Source: Hyphomicrobium sp. ghe19 (lineage in GTDB: Bacteria > Pseudomonadota > Alphaproteobacteria > Rhizobiales > Hyphomicrobiaceae). From it: DNA of 64,000 nt. A program made the translations under genes and the position numbers. The stretch is from NCBI RefSeq assembly GCF_902712875.1, contig NZ_LR743509.1:62001-126000 (forward strand), read 5' to 3'. The notes under the pieces were generated by a model. The model was not told the origin of the DNA. It made no database searches and worked only from the letters and a program-made list of their open reading frames with translations. Shown here one piece after another: positions 26,336-34,509 of the stretch (positions within the stretch are counted from its first letter, which is position 1; the number at the start of each line of letters is the position of its first letter).

Positions 26336-27752
26336 AATATTTCGTAGCATTGCCCTTGCGTTGTTCGTGGCAAGCTTTGTCAGTTGCTTCGCATCGTCGT
26401 TGTCGGTCGCGCAGGACACCGCGCCCGCTCCCGCCGCGACGCCATCGACGCCCGCTGCTGCTCCCGCCCCGCCGCCGCCTCCGGCTTGCGATGCAAAGAC
26501 GCAAGAGAAGTGTACGGTGAATAGCGGCGATACCGCATGGATGCTGACTTCGGTTGCGCTCGTCCTGATGATGACCGTCCCCGGTCTCGGGCTGTTTTAC
26601 GGCGGCATGGTGCGTAAGAAAAACGTCGGCGACACCGTGATGACGTCGTTCGCGATCACGTGTCTGGTGACGGTTCTGTGGGCCGCTTTCAACTACAGCT
26701 TGGCATTCCGTGCGGGCACGCCATTCATCGGGGGGCTCGATCGAGCATTTCTGCAAGGCATATTGAGCGATATCGCGACGGGCACGACCAATCCAAGCCC
26801 GCTTGCGCCAACGATTCCTGAAACCGTTTACATCTGCTTCCAGATGACGTTCGCGATCATCACGCCTGCGCTGATTGCGGGCGCCTTCGCGGAGCGCATG
26901 AAATTTTCGGCGATGCTTTGGTTCATCGCCTTGTGGGCGACCGTGGTCTACGCTCCGGTCGCGCACTGGGTCTGGGGGCCCGGCGGCATCCTGAATTCAT
27001 CCAACGATCAGGCGTGGTTCAAGGTTCTCGACTTTGCCGGCGGCACGGTCGTTCACATCAACTCGGGCACGGCCGGGCTGATTGCCTGCCTTGTGCTCGG
27101 GGCACGGAAAGACAGCGGCCCGGCGCACAATATCGTTCTGACCTTCATCGGGGCATCATTGCTCTGGGTCGGCTGGTTCGGATTCAACGCCGGCTCGGCG
27201 GTGACGGCTAACGTTCAGGCCGGCATGGCCATGCTCGTCACGCAGCTTGCGACCGCGATCGCCGCCCTTACGTGGATGCTCATCGAGTGGTCGATGCGGC
27301 AAAAGCCGACGGTGGTCGGTATTTGCTCGGGCGCCGTTGCTGGGCTCGTCGCGATTACGCCAGCCTCAGGTTTCGTTGGGCCTGTCGGCGCCCTGGTCAT
27401 CGGCGTTGCCGCGGGTGTCTTCTGCTACTGGGGCACGACCGGGCTCAAGCACATGTTCGGTTACGATGATGCGCTCGATGCGTTCGGCGTGCACGGGGTC
27501 GGCGGCATCGTCGGCGCGCTGCTGACAGGCGTTTTCGCGATATCGGAATATGGCGGCACACCGGGCTGGATCGAAGGCAATCCGCATCAGGTGATCAACC
27601 AGGCGGCCGGTGTATCAATCGTTTTGGTCTACGACGTGATCGTTACGTTCATCATCCTGAAGCTCATCGATTGGACGATCGGCCTGCGCGTCGCCCAGGA
27701 TGTCGAGCGCGAGGGCCTCGATTTGACCCTCCATGGCGAGATCGTTCACTAG
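26274..27752 (+). CDS. amtB: ammonium transporter
   Basis: 492 residues. An N-terminal signal peptide (hydrophobic stretch ending near Ser-Val-Ala-Gln) and a Pro/Ala linker precede the Amt core of 11 helices. Family marks are the Leu-Phe-Tyr-Gly-Gly-Met-Val segment, the Gly-Asp-Ala/Gly-Asp-Thr helix ends and the two pore His regions (Val-His-Ile-Asn-Ser-Gly and His-Gly-Val-Gly-Gly). It conducts ammonium across the inner membrane. GGGAG precedes the ATG by 10 nt. In most relatives GlnK blocks AmtB when nitrogen is ample; here the adjacent glnK looks degenerate, so control may come from another PII. Confidence 0.96.
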   Translation: MLHSNIPFAEFTKGKIPSITKIFRSIALALFVASFVSCFASSLSVAQDTAPAPAATPSTPAAAPAPPPPPACDAKTQEKCTVNSGDTAWMLTSVALVLMMTVPGLGLFYGGMVRKKNVGDTVMTSFAITCLVTVLWAAFNYSLAFRAGTPFIGGLDRAFLQGILSDIATGTTNPSPLAPTIPETVYICFQMTFAIITPALIAGAFAERMKFSAMLWFIALWATVVYAPVAHWVWGPGGILNSSNDQAWFKVLDFAGGTVVHINSGTAGLIACLVLGARKDSGPAHNIVLTFIGASLLWVGWFGFNAGSAVTANVQAGMAMLVTQLATAIAALTWMLIEWSMRQKPTVVGICSGAVAGLVAITPASGFVGPVGALVIGVAAGVFCYWGTTGLKHMFGYDDALDAFGVHGVGGIVGALLTGVFAISEYGGTPGWIEGNPHQVINQAAGVSIVLVYDVIVTFIILKLIDWTIGLRVAQDVEREGLDLTLHGEIVH

Positions 27753-27845
27753 GGCGGCAGGAAGCAGGCGGGATCTTCGGGGCCCATGTTTTCGGCTCCG
27801 AAGATGCGCGGTTTGCAAAGCGATTTGCCGCGCGCCGTTAATCTC

Positions 27846-28163
27846 CTAGTCGGTCGACACTTTCAGCAGCAAGACCCCCGCCGAAATAAGCGAAGCTGCG
27901 ATGAGGCGCGTCGCGGTCGCCTGTTCGCCAAGGAAGAGAATGCCTACGGCGAAGGTGCCGACCGCTCCAATGCCGGTCCAAACCACATACGCCGTTCCGA
28001 GCGGGAGGGACTTTATCGACAGGGCGAGGAGGGCCATGCTGGTCGCCAGCGCCGTAACCATAACTAGGCTTGGCCAAAGCCGTGTCAATCCAAGCGACTG
28101 CTTCATCGCAACCGCCCATACTATTTCCAGAGCGCCTGCGGTGAGCAACAGAATCCAGGCCAC
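27846..28163 (-). CDS. small multidrug resistance family transporter, Gdx/SugE type
   Basis: 105 residues with four helices, from a GTG start preceded by GGAGGG. The essential membrane Glu is in helix 1 (Ala-Leu-Glu-Ile-Val-Trp), followed by the Lys-Gln-Ser-Leu-Gly-Leu segment. The Leu-Pro-Leu-Gly-Thr-Ala-Tyr-x-Val-Trp-Thr-Gly-Ile-Gly-Ala motif is that of the SugE/Gdx subgroup, whose members export guanidinium or related cations as antiparallel dimers. No guanidine riboswitch was seen upstream; instead tRNA-Leu lies 65 nt upstream on the same strand. Confidence 0.88.
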   Translation of the reverse strand: MAWILLLTAGALEIVWAVAMKQSLGLTRLWPSLVMVTALATSMALLALSIKSLPLGTAYVVWTGIGAVGTFAVGILFLGEQATATRLIAASLISAGVLLLKVSTD

Positions 28164-28227
28164 GGTCCCTCCATATTTAGGGCCGGACCGTCCCGAAGTA
28201 CGTGAATTTTTAATGATCAAATTTGGA

Positions 28228-28312
28228 TGGTGCCCCAGGAGGGATTCGAACCCCCACACCCGATGGATAGCAGATTTTGAGTCTACCGCGTCTACCGTTC
28301 CGCCACTGAGGC
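28228..28312 (-). tRNA. tRNA-Leu(CAA)
   Basis: An 85-nt class II tRNA with a 7-bp acceptor stem (GCCTCAG/CTGGGGC), encoded CCA end, T-arm with GTTCGAATC and a long variable arm. The anticodon loop reads CTCAAAA, so the anticodon is CAA, reading UUG Leu codons. Confidence 0.95.
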
Positions 28313-28383
28313 AAGCGCCCGGATGGACCGAGCTGAACGGCGACATATAACGGCCCAGGCGGCGGCGTCAACGCGCGAAGATA

Positions 28384-28728
28384 TTATTTGAGGGTATGAG
28401 TGACGCGGCCCGTCGCGTGGTGGTGCGCCACGACCTGGATATGGTCGCCGATCTTGATGCCGCGCGACTTATAGGCGAGCACCCGGACGAGCTGTCCAGC
28501 GTCGAGCTTGACGATGACGTTTTCGCCATCGGCCGAGTTCTGCTTGGAGACCAGGGGCTCGATGTCGGTTACGGTTCCCTGGACATCGGTGTTCGAGACG
28601 GCGAGATCGAGCGTTTCGTAGCCGAATGCCAGCCCTATTGCCCCGACGACCGCAAGGGCGATGCCGAGCTTTTTCGCGCGGTCGATCCAGAGTGCTCTTT
28701 CGAGCCGCTTTCGAGTTTCTTCACGCAA
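28384..28728 (-). CDS. small membrane-anchored protein
   Basis: 114 residues from a TTG start that has a strong GGGAGGGCGG ribosome binding site. A charged N-terminus and one membrane helix (about 20-40) precede a beta-rich domain of about 70 residues. It shares layout with the next gene upstream (28742), 13 nt away: one N-terminal helix and a small beta domain starting Gly-Thr-Val-x-x-Val/Ile. The two may be cotranscribed and related. Function unknown. Confidence 0.65.
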   Translation of the reverse strand: MREETRKRLERALWIDRAKKLGIALAVVGAIGLAFGYETLDLAVSNTDVQGTVTDIEPLVSKQNSADGENVIVKLDAGQLVRVLAYKSRGIKIGDHIQVVAHHHATGRVTHTLK

Positions 28729-28741
28729 AGGCCGCCCTCCC

Positions 28742-29044
28742 CTAATCGCGCTGCCTGTACCAGACCTGTCCCCAGGGTGTCATCAGTTCCGTGATGGTTA
28801 TGGCGCCTCCGACCGGAATGTTCAGCGGGATTTTAGCGGAGACAGTGACCAAGCTGCCATCGGCAAGGCGCGCCGTGTAGTGCGGGGGCGTCGGCGGATA
28901 CCATTTCGGCAGGGGGTTCCCGAAATCGACGGCCGTAACGGTGCCGATGACGGTTCCCCGCGGACGTGAGAAAATATCGCGGGCGACACCCCAGGCGATG
29001 CCCGCCGCAAGCAACAGAAGGAATAAAACGACCCAGGTTTTCAT
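28742..29044 (-). CDS. small membrane-anchored beta-domain protein
   Basis: 100 residues from the ATG at 29044; the open frame extends 12 codons further but the shorter form gives a normal N-terminal membrane anchor (about 3-20). The rest is a beta-rich extracytoplasmic domain (Thr-Val-Ile-Gly-Thr-Val ... Trp-Tyr-Arg-Gln). It lies 61 nt downstream of ecm on the same strand, and with the following small gene may form the tail of that transcript. Function unknown. Confidence 0.65.
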   Translation of the reverse strand: MKTWVVLFLLLLAAGIAWGVARDIFSRPRGTVIGTVTAVDFGNPLPKWYPPTPPHYTARLADGSLVTVSAKIPLNIPVGGAITITELMTPWGQVWYRQRD

Positions 29045-29105
29045 CGGCCGAGCGTAACGAGATCCGGCCGACGCTTGCAAGCTATCGTCAGGCTGCCTCT
29101 TGGCG

Positions 29106-31115
29106 TCAGGCTGCTTTGGCGTAGCGGTCGACCAGCTTCACGATGTCGGCCATGATGTCGTTTAGCTGGAAGTCTTTGGGCGTGTAGACGGCCGCGACCC
29201 CGAAGGCTTTCAATGTCTTGGCGTCCTCCGGCGGGATGATGCCGCCGACGACGACTGGAACGTCATCGAGCCCTTCTTTGCGCATCCGCTCCATGACATC
29301 CTTCACCAGCGGCACGTGAGAGCCCGACAGGATCGACAAGCCGACGACGTGGACGCCTTCATCGACGGCCGCGCGTACGATCTGGCCGGGCGTCAGGCGG
29401 ATGCCTTCATAAACGACCTCCATGCCGGCATCGCGAGCGCGGACGGCAATCTGCTCGGCGCCATTGGAATGGCCGTCGAGGCCGGGCTTGCCGACGAGGA
29501 ACTTGATCCGCCGGCCGAGGCGGTCGGACAGTTCGTTGACGCTGGCGCGTACGGCCTCCAGCTGTGTGCTGTCGCGGGCGACGGCCGCCTGGGCGACGCC
29601 GGTCGGCGCGCGATACTCGCCGAAGATTTTGCGCAGTGCCGTGCCCCATTCGCCGGTCGTGACACCGGCTTTGGCGGCCTCGATCGAGCTATCCATGATG
29701 TTCCGGCCCTCTTTCGCGGCGCGCTCGACTTCGGCGAGGGCTGCGGCGGCCTTTTTGGAATCGCGGCTTTCGCGCCATGCCTTCAGTCTGCCGATCTGCT
29801 CGGCTTCCATCGCCGGATCGACGACCATGATGGCGTCCGTGCCACCCGACAGCGGTGAAGGCTCGGTTTCGGTGAATTTGTTGACGCCGACGACGACCAG
29901 ATCGCCGCTCTCGATGTCGGACAGTCTCCCGGTGTTACTTTCGACGAGGCGACGCTTCATGTAGTCGATCGAAGCGATGGCGCCGCCCATCTTCTCGATG
30001 GTGGCGAGTTCGGCCTTGGCTTCTTCCTTCAATGCCGCGACTTTTTTCGCGACTTCGACGGAGCCGTCGAAGATATCGCCGTACTCGAGCAAATCCGTCT
30101 CGTAGGCGACGATCTGCTGCATGCGGAGCGACCACTGCTGATCCCACGGCCGCGGAAGGCCGAGCGCCTCGTTCCAGGCCGGCAACTGCACCGCACGGGC
30201 GCGCGCATTTTTCGACAACGTCACGGCCAGCATTTCAATGAGAATGCGATAGACGTTATTTTCAGCTTGCGGCTCGGTCAGGCCGAGCGAGTTGACCTGT
30301 ACGCCGTAGCGGAACATCCGGTGCTTCGCGTCCGTCACGCCGTAGCGCTCGCGCGTGATCTCATCCCAAAGCTCGCCGAAGGCGCGCATTTTGCACATCT
30401 CGGTGACGAAACGCATGCCCGCGTTGACGAAGAAGGAAATGCGGCCGACGACGTTGCCGAACTCTTCCGGAGGCACTTCGCCCGAGGCTTTCACGGTGTC
30501 GAGAACGGCGATCGACGTTGCGAGCGCGTATGCAAGTTCCTGAACGGGCGTCGCGCCCGCTTCCTGCAAATGGTAGGAGCAGACGTTCGTCGGATTCCAC
30601 TTCGGGACGTTCCGGGTCGAAAAGACGATCGTGTCCTTGATCAGGCGGAGCGACGGCTCGGGCGGGAACACGTAGGTGCCGCGCGACAGGTATTCCTTGA
30701 TGATGTCGTTCTGAATGGTGCCGGTGAGCTTGTCGCGTGACGCGCCGGTCCGGTCGGCGACGGCGATATAAAGTGAGAGGAGCCAGGCGGCCGTCGCGTT
30801 GATCGTCATCGACGTGTTCATCTGGTCGAGCGGAATGCCGTCGAGCAGGGTTAGCATATCGCCGATGTGGGAAACCGGGACGCCGACCTTTCCGACTTCG
30901 CCACGGGCAAGCTCGTGATCTGAATCGTAGCCTGTCTGGGTCGGCAGATCGAAGGCGATCGAGAGGCCGGTCTGCCCCTTCGCGAGGTTTTTCTTATAGA
31001 GCTCGTTCGACTTTTGCGCCGTCGAGTGGCCGGCGTAGGTGCGGATCAGCCAGGGCTTGTCGCGCGGGGTTTTCGCCGCTTTGGTTTTCGCGTGGAGAGT
31101 CTTGGTGTCCGACAT
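29106..31115 (-). CDS. ecm: ethylmalonyl-CoA mutase
   Basis: 669 residues: an N-terminal TIM-barrel mutase domain and a C-terminal cobalamin domain with the Asp-Gly-His-Ser-Asn-Gly motif whose His coordinates cobalt. It isomerises (2R)-ethylmalonyl-CoA to methylsuccinyl-CoA in the ethylmalonyl-CoA pathway. The assignment rests on the single-subunit, 650-700-residue architecture and on the company of ccrA and mcd within 5 kb; methylmalonyl-CoA mutase would normally be longer or two-subunit and lie beside a meaB-type chaperone. The name meaA is used for the same gene in Methylobacterium. Confidence 0.92.
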   Translation of the reverse strand: MSDTKTLHAKTKAAKTPRDKPWLIRTYAGHSTAQKSNELYKKNLAKGQTGLSIAFDLPTQTGYDSDHELARGEVGKVGVPVSHIGDMLTLLDGIPLDQMNTSMTINATAAWLLSLYIAVADRTGASRDKLTGTIQNDIIKEYLSRGTYVFPPEPSLRLIKDTIVFSTRNVPKWNPTNVCSYHLQEAGATPVQELAYALATSIAVLDTVKASGEVPPEEFGNVVGRISFFVNAGMRFVTEMCKMRAFGELWDEITRERYGVTDAKHRMFRYGVQVNSLGLTEPQAENNVYRILIEMLAVTLSKNARARAVQLPAWNEALGLPRPWDQQWSLRMQQIVAYETDLLEYGDIFDGSVEVAKKVAALKEEAKAELATIEKMGGAIASIDYMKRRLVESNTGRLSDIESGDLVVVGVNKFTETEPSPLSGGTDAIMVVDPAMEAEQIGRLKAWRESRDSKKAAAALAEVERAAKEGRNIMDSSIEAAKAGVTTGEWGTALRKIFGEYRAPTGVAQAAVARDSTQLEAVRASVNELSDRLGRRIKFLVGKPGLDGHSNGAEQIAVRARDAGMEVVYEGIRLTPGQIVRAAVDEGVHVVGLSILSGSHVPLVKDVMERMRKEGLDDVPVVVGGIIPPEDAKTLKAFGVAAVYTPKDFQLNDIMADIVKLVDRYAKAA

Positions 31116-31258
31116 CGAAAGGGCGCCCCTAGGCTCGGTTCAAATTGTGTTGGCAGAAGGATTTACCGTAGCCGAAGCCCATGAAAAGGCAAAACCGGCA
31201 GTTCGCCGCGCTTTGGCGCAGCGAGGGGCCGGAACGGCGGGGCCGGAGCGGGCGTTGC

Positions 31259-31621
31259 CTAGCGCCGCAAGCGGGGGGCGCGGGTCGGGATCGAGACGGG
31301 TTTGATCCGGCTGACGCGATGTTCGTTGAGGAGGGTCAGGAGCCACTTGCTCAGCAGGATGACGAGGAGCATCGCGAGAATGCCCAATGCTGTCGCAGTG
31401 ACGACGTTGGCGTTCTTATCGTATGAAAGCGCGATCATTTGCCGGTTGAAAAAAGCCGGGCCTAGCAAGCCGCCGATCATCAGCAAGGGGACCGAGCTCA
31501 AGGCAAGTCCCGAGGAACCGATGATTTCACGGATGAACCAGGCGACGATCGCGACAAATAGGAGCGTCGTGTAAATGGTGAAGGAGTCGGTATTCTTGAG
31601 CTGCCAAAAGAGGTCTTGCAT
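31259..31621 (-). CDS. small integral membrane protein
   Basis: 120 residues with three probable helices (about 17-33, 40-58, 73-92), then a basic C-terminus with several Arg residues near Pro-Thr-Arg-Ala-Pro. GGGAC precedes the ATG. It lies upstream of ecm on the same strand and divergent from ccrA. No family recognised. Confidence 0.65.
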   Translation of the reverse strand: MQDLFWQLKNTDSFTIYTTLLFVAIVAWFIREIIGSSGLALSSVPLLMIGGLLGPAFFNRQMIALSYDKNANVVTATALGILAMLLVILLSKWLLTLLNEHRVSRIKPVSIPTRAPRLRR

Positions 31622-31729
31622 GAGCCGCGTCCCAACTGCCCGAATGGGTAGGAAAAGGAAGCCGGAACAATAACCCTCTCTCGTTAAAGAGGAATTGAGC
31701 CAACATTAACGGTGGCCTAACCCTCTTCA

Positions 31730-31740
31730 TTGCAGCGCAA
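31730..31740. promoter_or_regulatory. TTGC-N3-GCAA dyad upstream of ccrA
   Basis: An 11-nt dyad lies 107 nt before the ccrA start. Its half-sites equal those of the longer palindrome before mcd (34353-34366). A shared regulator of the pathway genes is a possibility, based only on this resemblance. Confidence 0.2.
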
Positions 31741-31846
31741 AAACGTGCTTCATACTGCGATCCCCAAGCGAAGTTGGGGAGAAACGCGAAGAAGATGAGC
31801 CATAACGGCCCTCGTCGCGGGGAAAAGGTCGGGAGACGCAACACCA

Positions 31847-33163
31847 ATGTCGAGCCAGAACTTGGCAGCAAAAAGCGACGTGGCCGATGCTCAGTCGGCG
31901 GCGGCAGGTATTAAGAAAGACCTCTACGAGATCGGGGAAATCCCGCCACTCGGGCACGTTCCGAAGAACATGTATGCCTGGACGATCCGCAAGGAGCGTG
32001 AGGGTCTGCCCGAAACGGCGATGCAAGTCGAAGTCGTTCCGACGTGGGAACTGGACAGCCACGACGTGCTCGTCCTCGTGATGGCCGCGGGCGTCAATTA
32101 CAACGGCGTCTGGGCATCGCTCGGCACGCCCGTCTCGATGTTCAGTGTCCACAAGCAGCCGTACCACATCGCGGGTTCGGACGCGTCCGGCATCGTTTGG
32201 GCCGTCGGCTCGAAGGTGAAGCGCTGGAAGGTCGGCGATGAAGTCGTTGTTCACTGCAATCAGGACGACGGCGACGACGAGGAGTGCAACGGCGGCGATC
32301 CGATGTTCTCGCCCTCGCAGCGCATCTGGGGTTACGAGACGCCGGATGGCTCGTTCGCGCAGTTCTGCCGCGTGCAGGATCGCCAGCTTCTCGAGCGGCC
32401 GAAGCATCTGACCTGGGAAGAGAGCGCCTGCTATACCCTGACGCTCGCAACAGCCTACCGGATGCTCTTTGGCCATCGTCCGCACGTGCTCAGGCCCGGG
32501 CATAACGTGCTCGTGTGGGGTGCGGCCGGCGGTCTCGGCGCCTTCGCGATCCAGCTCTGCGCGACTTCTGGCGCCAACGCGATCGGCGTCGTTTCAGATG
32601 ACGACAAGTTCGACTTCGTCAAGCAGCTCGGCGCCAAGGGCGTGATCAATCGCAAGAAGTTCAAGTGCTGGGGTCAGCTGCCGAAGGTGAACTCGCCTGA
32701 GTATCACGAGTGGCTGAAGGAGATGCGCAAGTTCGGCCAGGCGATCTGGGAGATCACCGGCAAGGGCGTCAACGTCGACTGCGTCTTCGAACACCCGGGT
32801 GAGACGACCATTCCGGTTTCCGTGCAGGTCGTGAAGCGCGGGGGCATGGTCGTCATTTGCGCCGGCACGACCGGCTATAACCTGACGATGGACGCGCGTT
32901 ATCTCTGGATGCACCAGAAGCGCGTGCAGGGTTCGCACTTTGCAAACCTTGCACAGGCGTCGCAGGCCAACAAGCTGGTCGTCGAGCGCCGCATCGATCC
33001 GTGCATGTCGGAAGTGTTCTCGTGGGAGCAGATCCCGAAGGCGCACATGCGGATGTATCGTAACGAGCACAAGCCCGGCAACATGGCCGTGCTGGTATCG
33101 GCTCCGACGACCGGCTTGCGGACGTTGGAAGACGTCATCGAAGCTGGGCCGAAGCCGCAATAA
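31847..33163 (+). CDS. ccrA: crotonyl-CoA carboxylase/reductase
   Basis: 438 residues of the medium-chain dehydrogenase superfamily. It reductively carboxylates crotonyl-CoA to (2S)-ethylmalonyl-CoA with NADPH and CO2, the key step of the ethylmalonyl-CoA pathway. The nucleotide-binding Gly-Ala-Ala-Gly-Gly-Leu-Gly-Ala-Phe is clear, and the long N-terminal region and Cys-Asn-Gly-Gly-Asp-Pro insert fit Ccr rather than simple quinone reductases. GGGAG lies 11 nt before the ATG. A strong hairpin follows the stop, so it is probably transcribed alone. It diverges from the small membrane protein gene at 31259. Confidence 0.95.
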   Translation: MSSQNLAAKSDVADAQSAAAGIKKDLYEIGEIPPLGHVPKNMYAWTIRKEREGLPETAMQVEVVPTWELDSHDVLVLVMAAGVNYNGVWASLGTPVSMFSVHKQPYHIAGSDASGIVWAVGSKVKRWKVGDEVVVHCNQDDGDDEECNGGDPMFSPSQRIWGYETPDGSFAQFCRVQDRQLLERPKHLTWEESACYTLTLATAYRMLFGHRPHVLRPGHNVLVWGAAGGLGAFAIQLCATSGANAIGVVSDDDKFDFVKQLGAKGVINRKKFKCWGQLPKVNSPEYHEWLKEMRKFGQAIWEITGKGVNVDCVFEHPGETTIPVSVQVVKRGGMVVICAGTTGYNLTMDARYLWMHQKRVQGSHFANLAQASQANKLVVERRIDPCMSEVFSWEQIPKAHMRMYRNEHKPGNMAVLVSAPTTGLRTLEDVIEAGPKPQ

Positions 33164-33170
33164 ATCGTTT

Positions 33171-33205
33171 CGTCCTCCTTCGCCGGCCAAAGGCGAAGGA
33201 GGACG
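33171..33205 (+). terminator. strong hairpin after ccrA
   Basis: A perfect 14-bp stem (33171-33184 with 33192-33205) and a 7-nt loop begin 8 nt after the ccrA stop. The following tract is only mildly T-rich, so it may act as a terminator for both convergent genes or as a 3' stabilising structure. Confidence 0.75.
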
Positions 33206-33255
33206 ACGTTGCTTCTGCTTCCCAATAAAATTCCTGTCGTTCGAGGCCGCGCGAC

Positions 33256-34146
33256 TTACGTGCCGCTCATCGTGCTGAGGCGAAGCGCCTCGCGCTCTGC
33301 CGCCTCGCGGCGCATTCGTTTCATTTCGGAGATGCCGCGATTGAATTCGGCGCCGAGAAGAATGGTTATCGCGGTGAACTGGAAGAAGATCAGCGCGATC
33401 ATCAGCTGTGAAAGACCGGCGTAAAACAGCGAATAATTGCTAATTTTGATGTAGTACGACCAGAGCCCGGCGAGCGCGAGCCAGAGAGCGATCGTCAGGA
33501 ATATGCCCGGCAATACGTCCATGACGCGCCGCTTGCCTGCCACCAACCACAAATGGAGCGCAAGCAGCTGCGCTGCCATCACGGCGCCAGCGACGCAATA
33601 GCGAATCCCGGGCCCGAAGCTGATCGAGTCGATGAGCGTTCGCACCCATCCGGCGGAAAAGTCTTCAACGATGGCTGGTCCGAAGATGCCCGGACCCACA
33701 ACGATAAACCAGGTGATCACGAGCGTCGATATCGCGTTGACGAATACGAAGAGCATGCTGATCAGCAGGCAAAGCGCGTAGGGGCGCTTCTCGCGGACGC
33801 GGTAGGCGCCATTCAAAGCCGTGCGCAATGTTTCGACCGCGCTCGTCGCGAAGAAGAGAGCCAGAAATGCCGACGCCGTCAGAAGGTCGATCCGCTGCGA
33901 TCCCATGACCGCTTCGATCTGCGGGGCGATGCCTTTGGCGACCGGCTCCGGCAGGATGGCGAACAATTGACTTATGGCGTCCTGGGCGAGTTCGCGGCCT
34001 CCAAATATACCGGAGAGGGCGCCGAGGAAGATGCAGAACGGGAAGATTGAAACGACGAACGAAAACGCGATCGCGCCAGCCATCGCGAAGCCCGAATGCT
34101 CGTAGACCCGATAGAGAGCTTCGAACAATCTTCGCATGCGCTTCAT
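33256..34146 (-). CDS. YihY/BrkB-family inner-membrane protein
   Basis: 296 residues with six or more helices. The N-terminal Gly-Phe/Ser-Gly-Phe-Ala-Met-Ala-Gly-Ala-Ile-Ala-Phe-Ser segment, the Arg-Thr-Ala-Leu-Asn-x-Ala-Tyr region and the Pro-Gly-Ile pattern near residue 220 are typical of the YihY/BrkB (once called RNase BN) family. Function of this family is unsettled; the RNase BN label is historical. A charged C-terminus follows the last helix. It is convergent with ccrA and divergent from mcd. Confidence 0.88.
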   Translation of the reverse strand: MKRMRRLFEALYRVYEHSGFAMAGAIAFSFVVSIFPFCIFLGALSGIFGGRELAQDAISQLFAILPEPVAKGIAPQIEAVMGSQRIDLLTASAFLALFFATSAVETLRTALNGAYRVREKRPYALCLLISMLFVFVNAISTLVITWFIVVGPGIFGPAIVEDFSAGWVRTLIDSISFGPGIRYCVAGAVMAAQLLALHLWLVAGKRRVMDVLPGIFLTIALWLALAGLWSYYIKISNYSLFYAGLSQLMIALIFFQFTAITILLGAEFNRGISEMKRMRREAAEREALRLSTMSGT

Positions 34147-34509
34147 GAGTGATCTTCTCTCCCCAGGCTTTTCACGCTTTTTATATTTGGTGGCGCGGAA
34201 CCTAGTGTTTCGCCGCTCCGGGGTCCACTAGGGACCTCACCGCTCTCCCCAAGGGTGGCAATTTGCACGCAGGTTCATGGTCATTCGTTAGATCTAGTAA
34301 ACGGCCGGAACTTTGTTGAGTTCGCTATCGTTCCGGCGGCTGCCGTGGGCGATATTTGCGCAAATAGGTCGCGGAGCATTTGTTGCGGTCCGGGAATAGT
34401 TGACTAATCCTTCCCGACCGGCGAATTGGTCGCGGAGCACCGCAAGGGTAGGCAAAATACTTTGTTCCTTGCCTTGGTCTCATGCCTTGGCATTCCTCAG
34501 GAGAATCGC
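34147..34509. other. divergent promoter region between yihY-like gene and mcd
   Basis: No gene found. Besides the palindrome at 34353-34366 there is a 12-bp direct repeat, GGTCGCGGAGCA, at 34367-34378 and 34428-34439, 61 nt apart (about six helical turns). A frame in phase with mcd opens at 34426, but the ATG at 34510 has the better ribosome binding site. Confidence 0.4.
34353..34366. promoter_or_regulatory. 14-bp palindrome upstream of mcd
   Basis: TATTTGCGCAAATA is a perfect palindrome 144 nt before the mcd start, in an intergenic region. Its size and symmetry suit a dimeric regulator. Short-chain acyl-CoA regulators of the ScfR type bind related TTTGC-containing sites in other bacteria, but this is only an analogy. 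Confidence 0.3.

Noticed and set aside
28228..28312. Integration site at tRNA-Leu
   Set aside because: No repeat of its 3' end and no mobile genes were seen in the neighbourhood.
28164..28346. Longer form of the Gdx/SugE-type transporter
   Set aside because: The extension runs through the tRNA-Leu gene; the GTG at 28163 has a GGAGGG site and gives the family length of 105.
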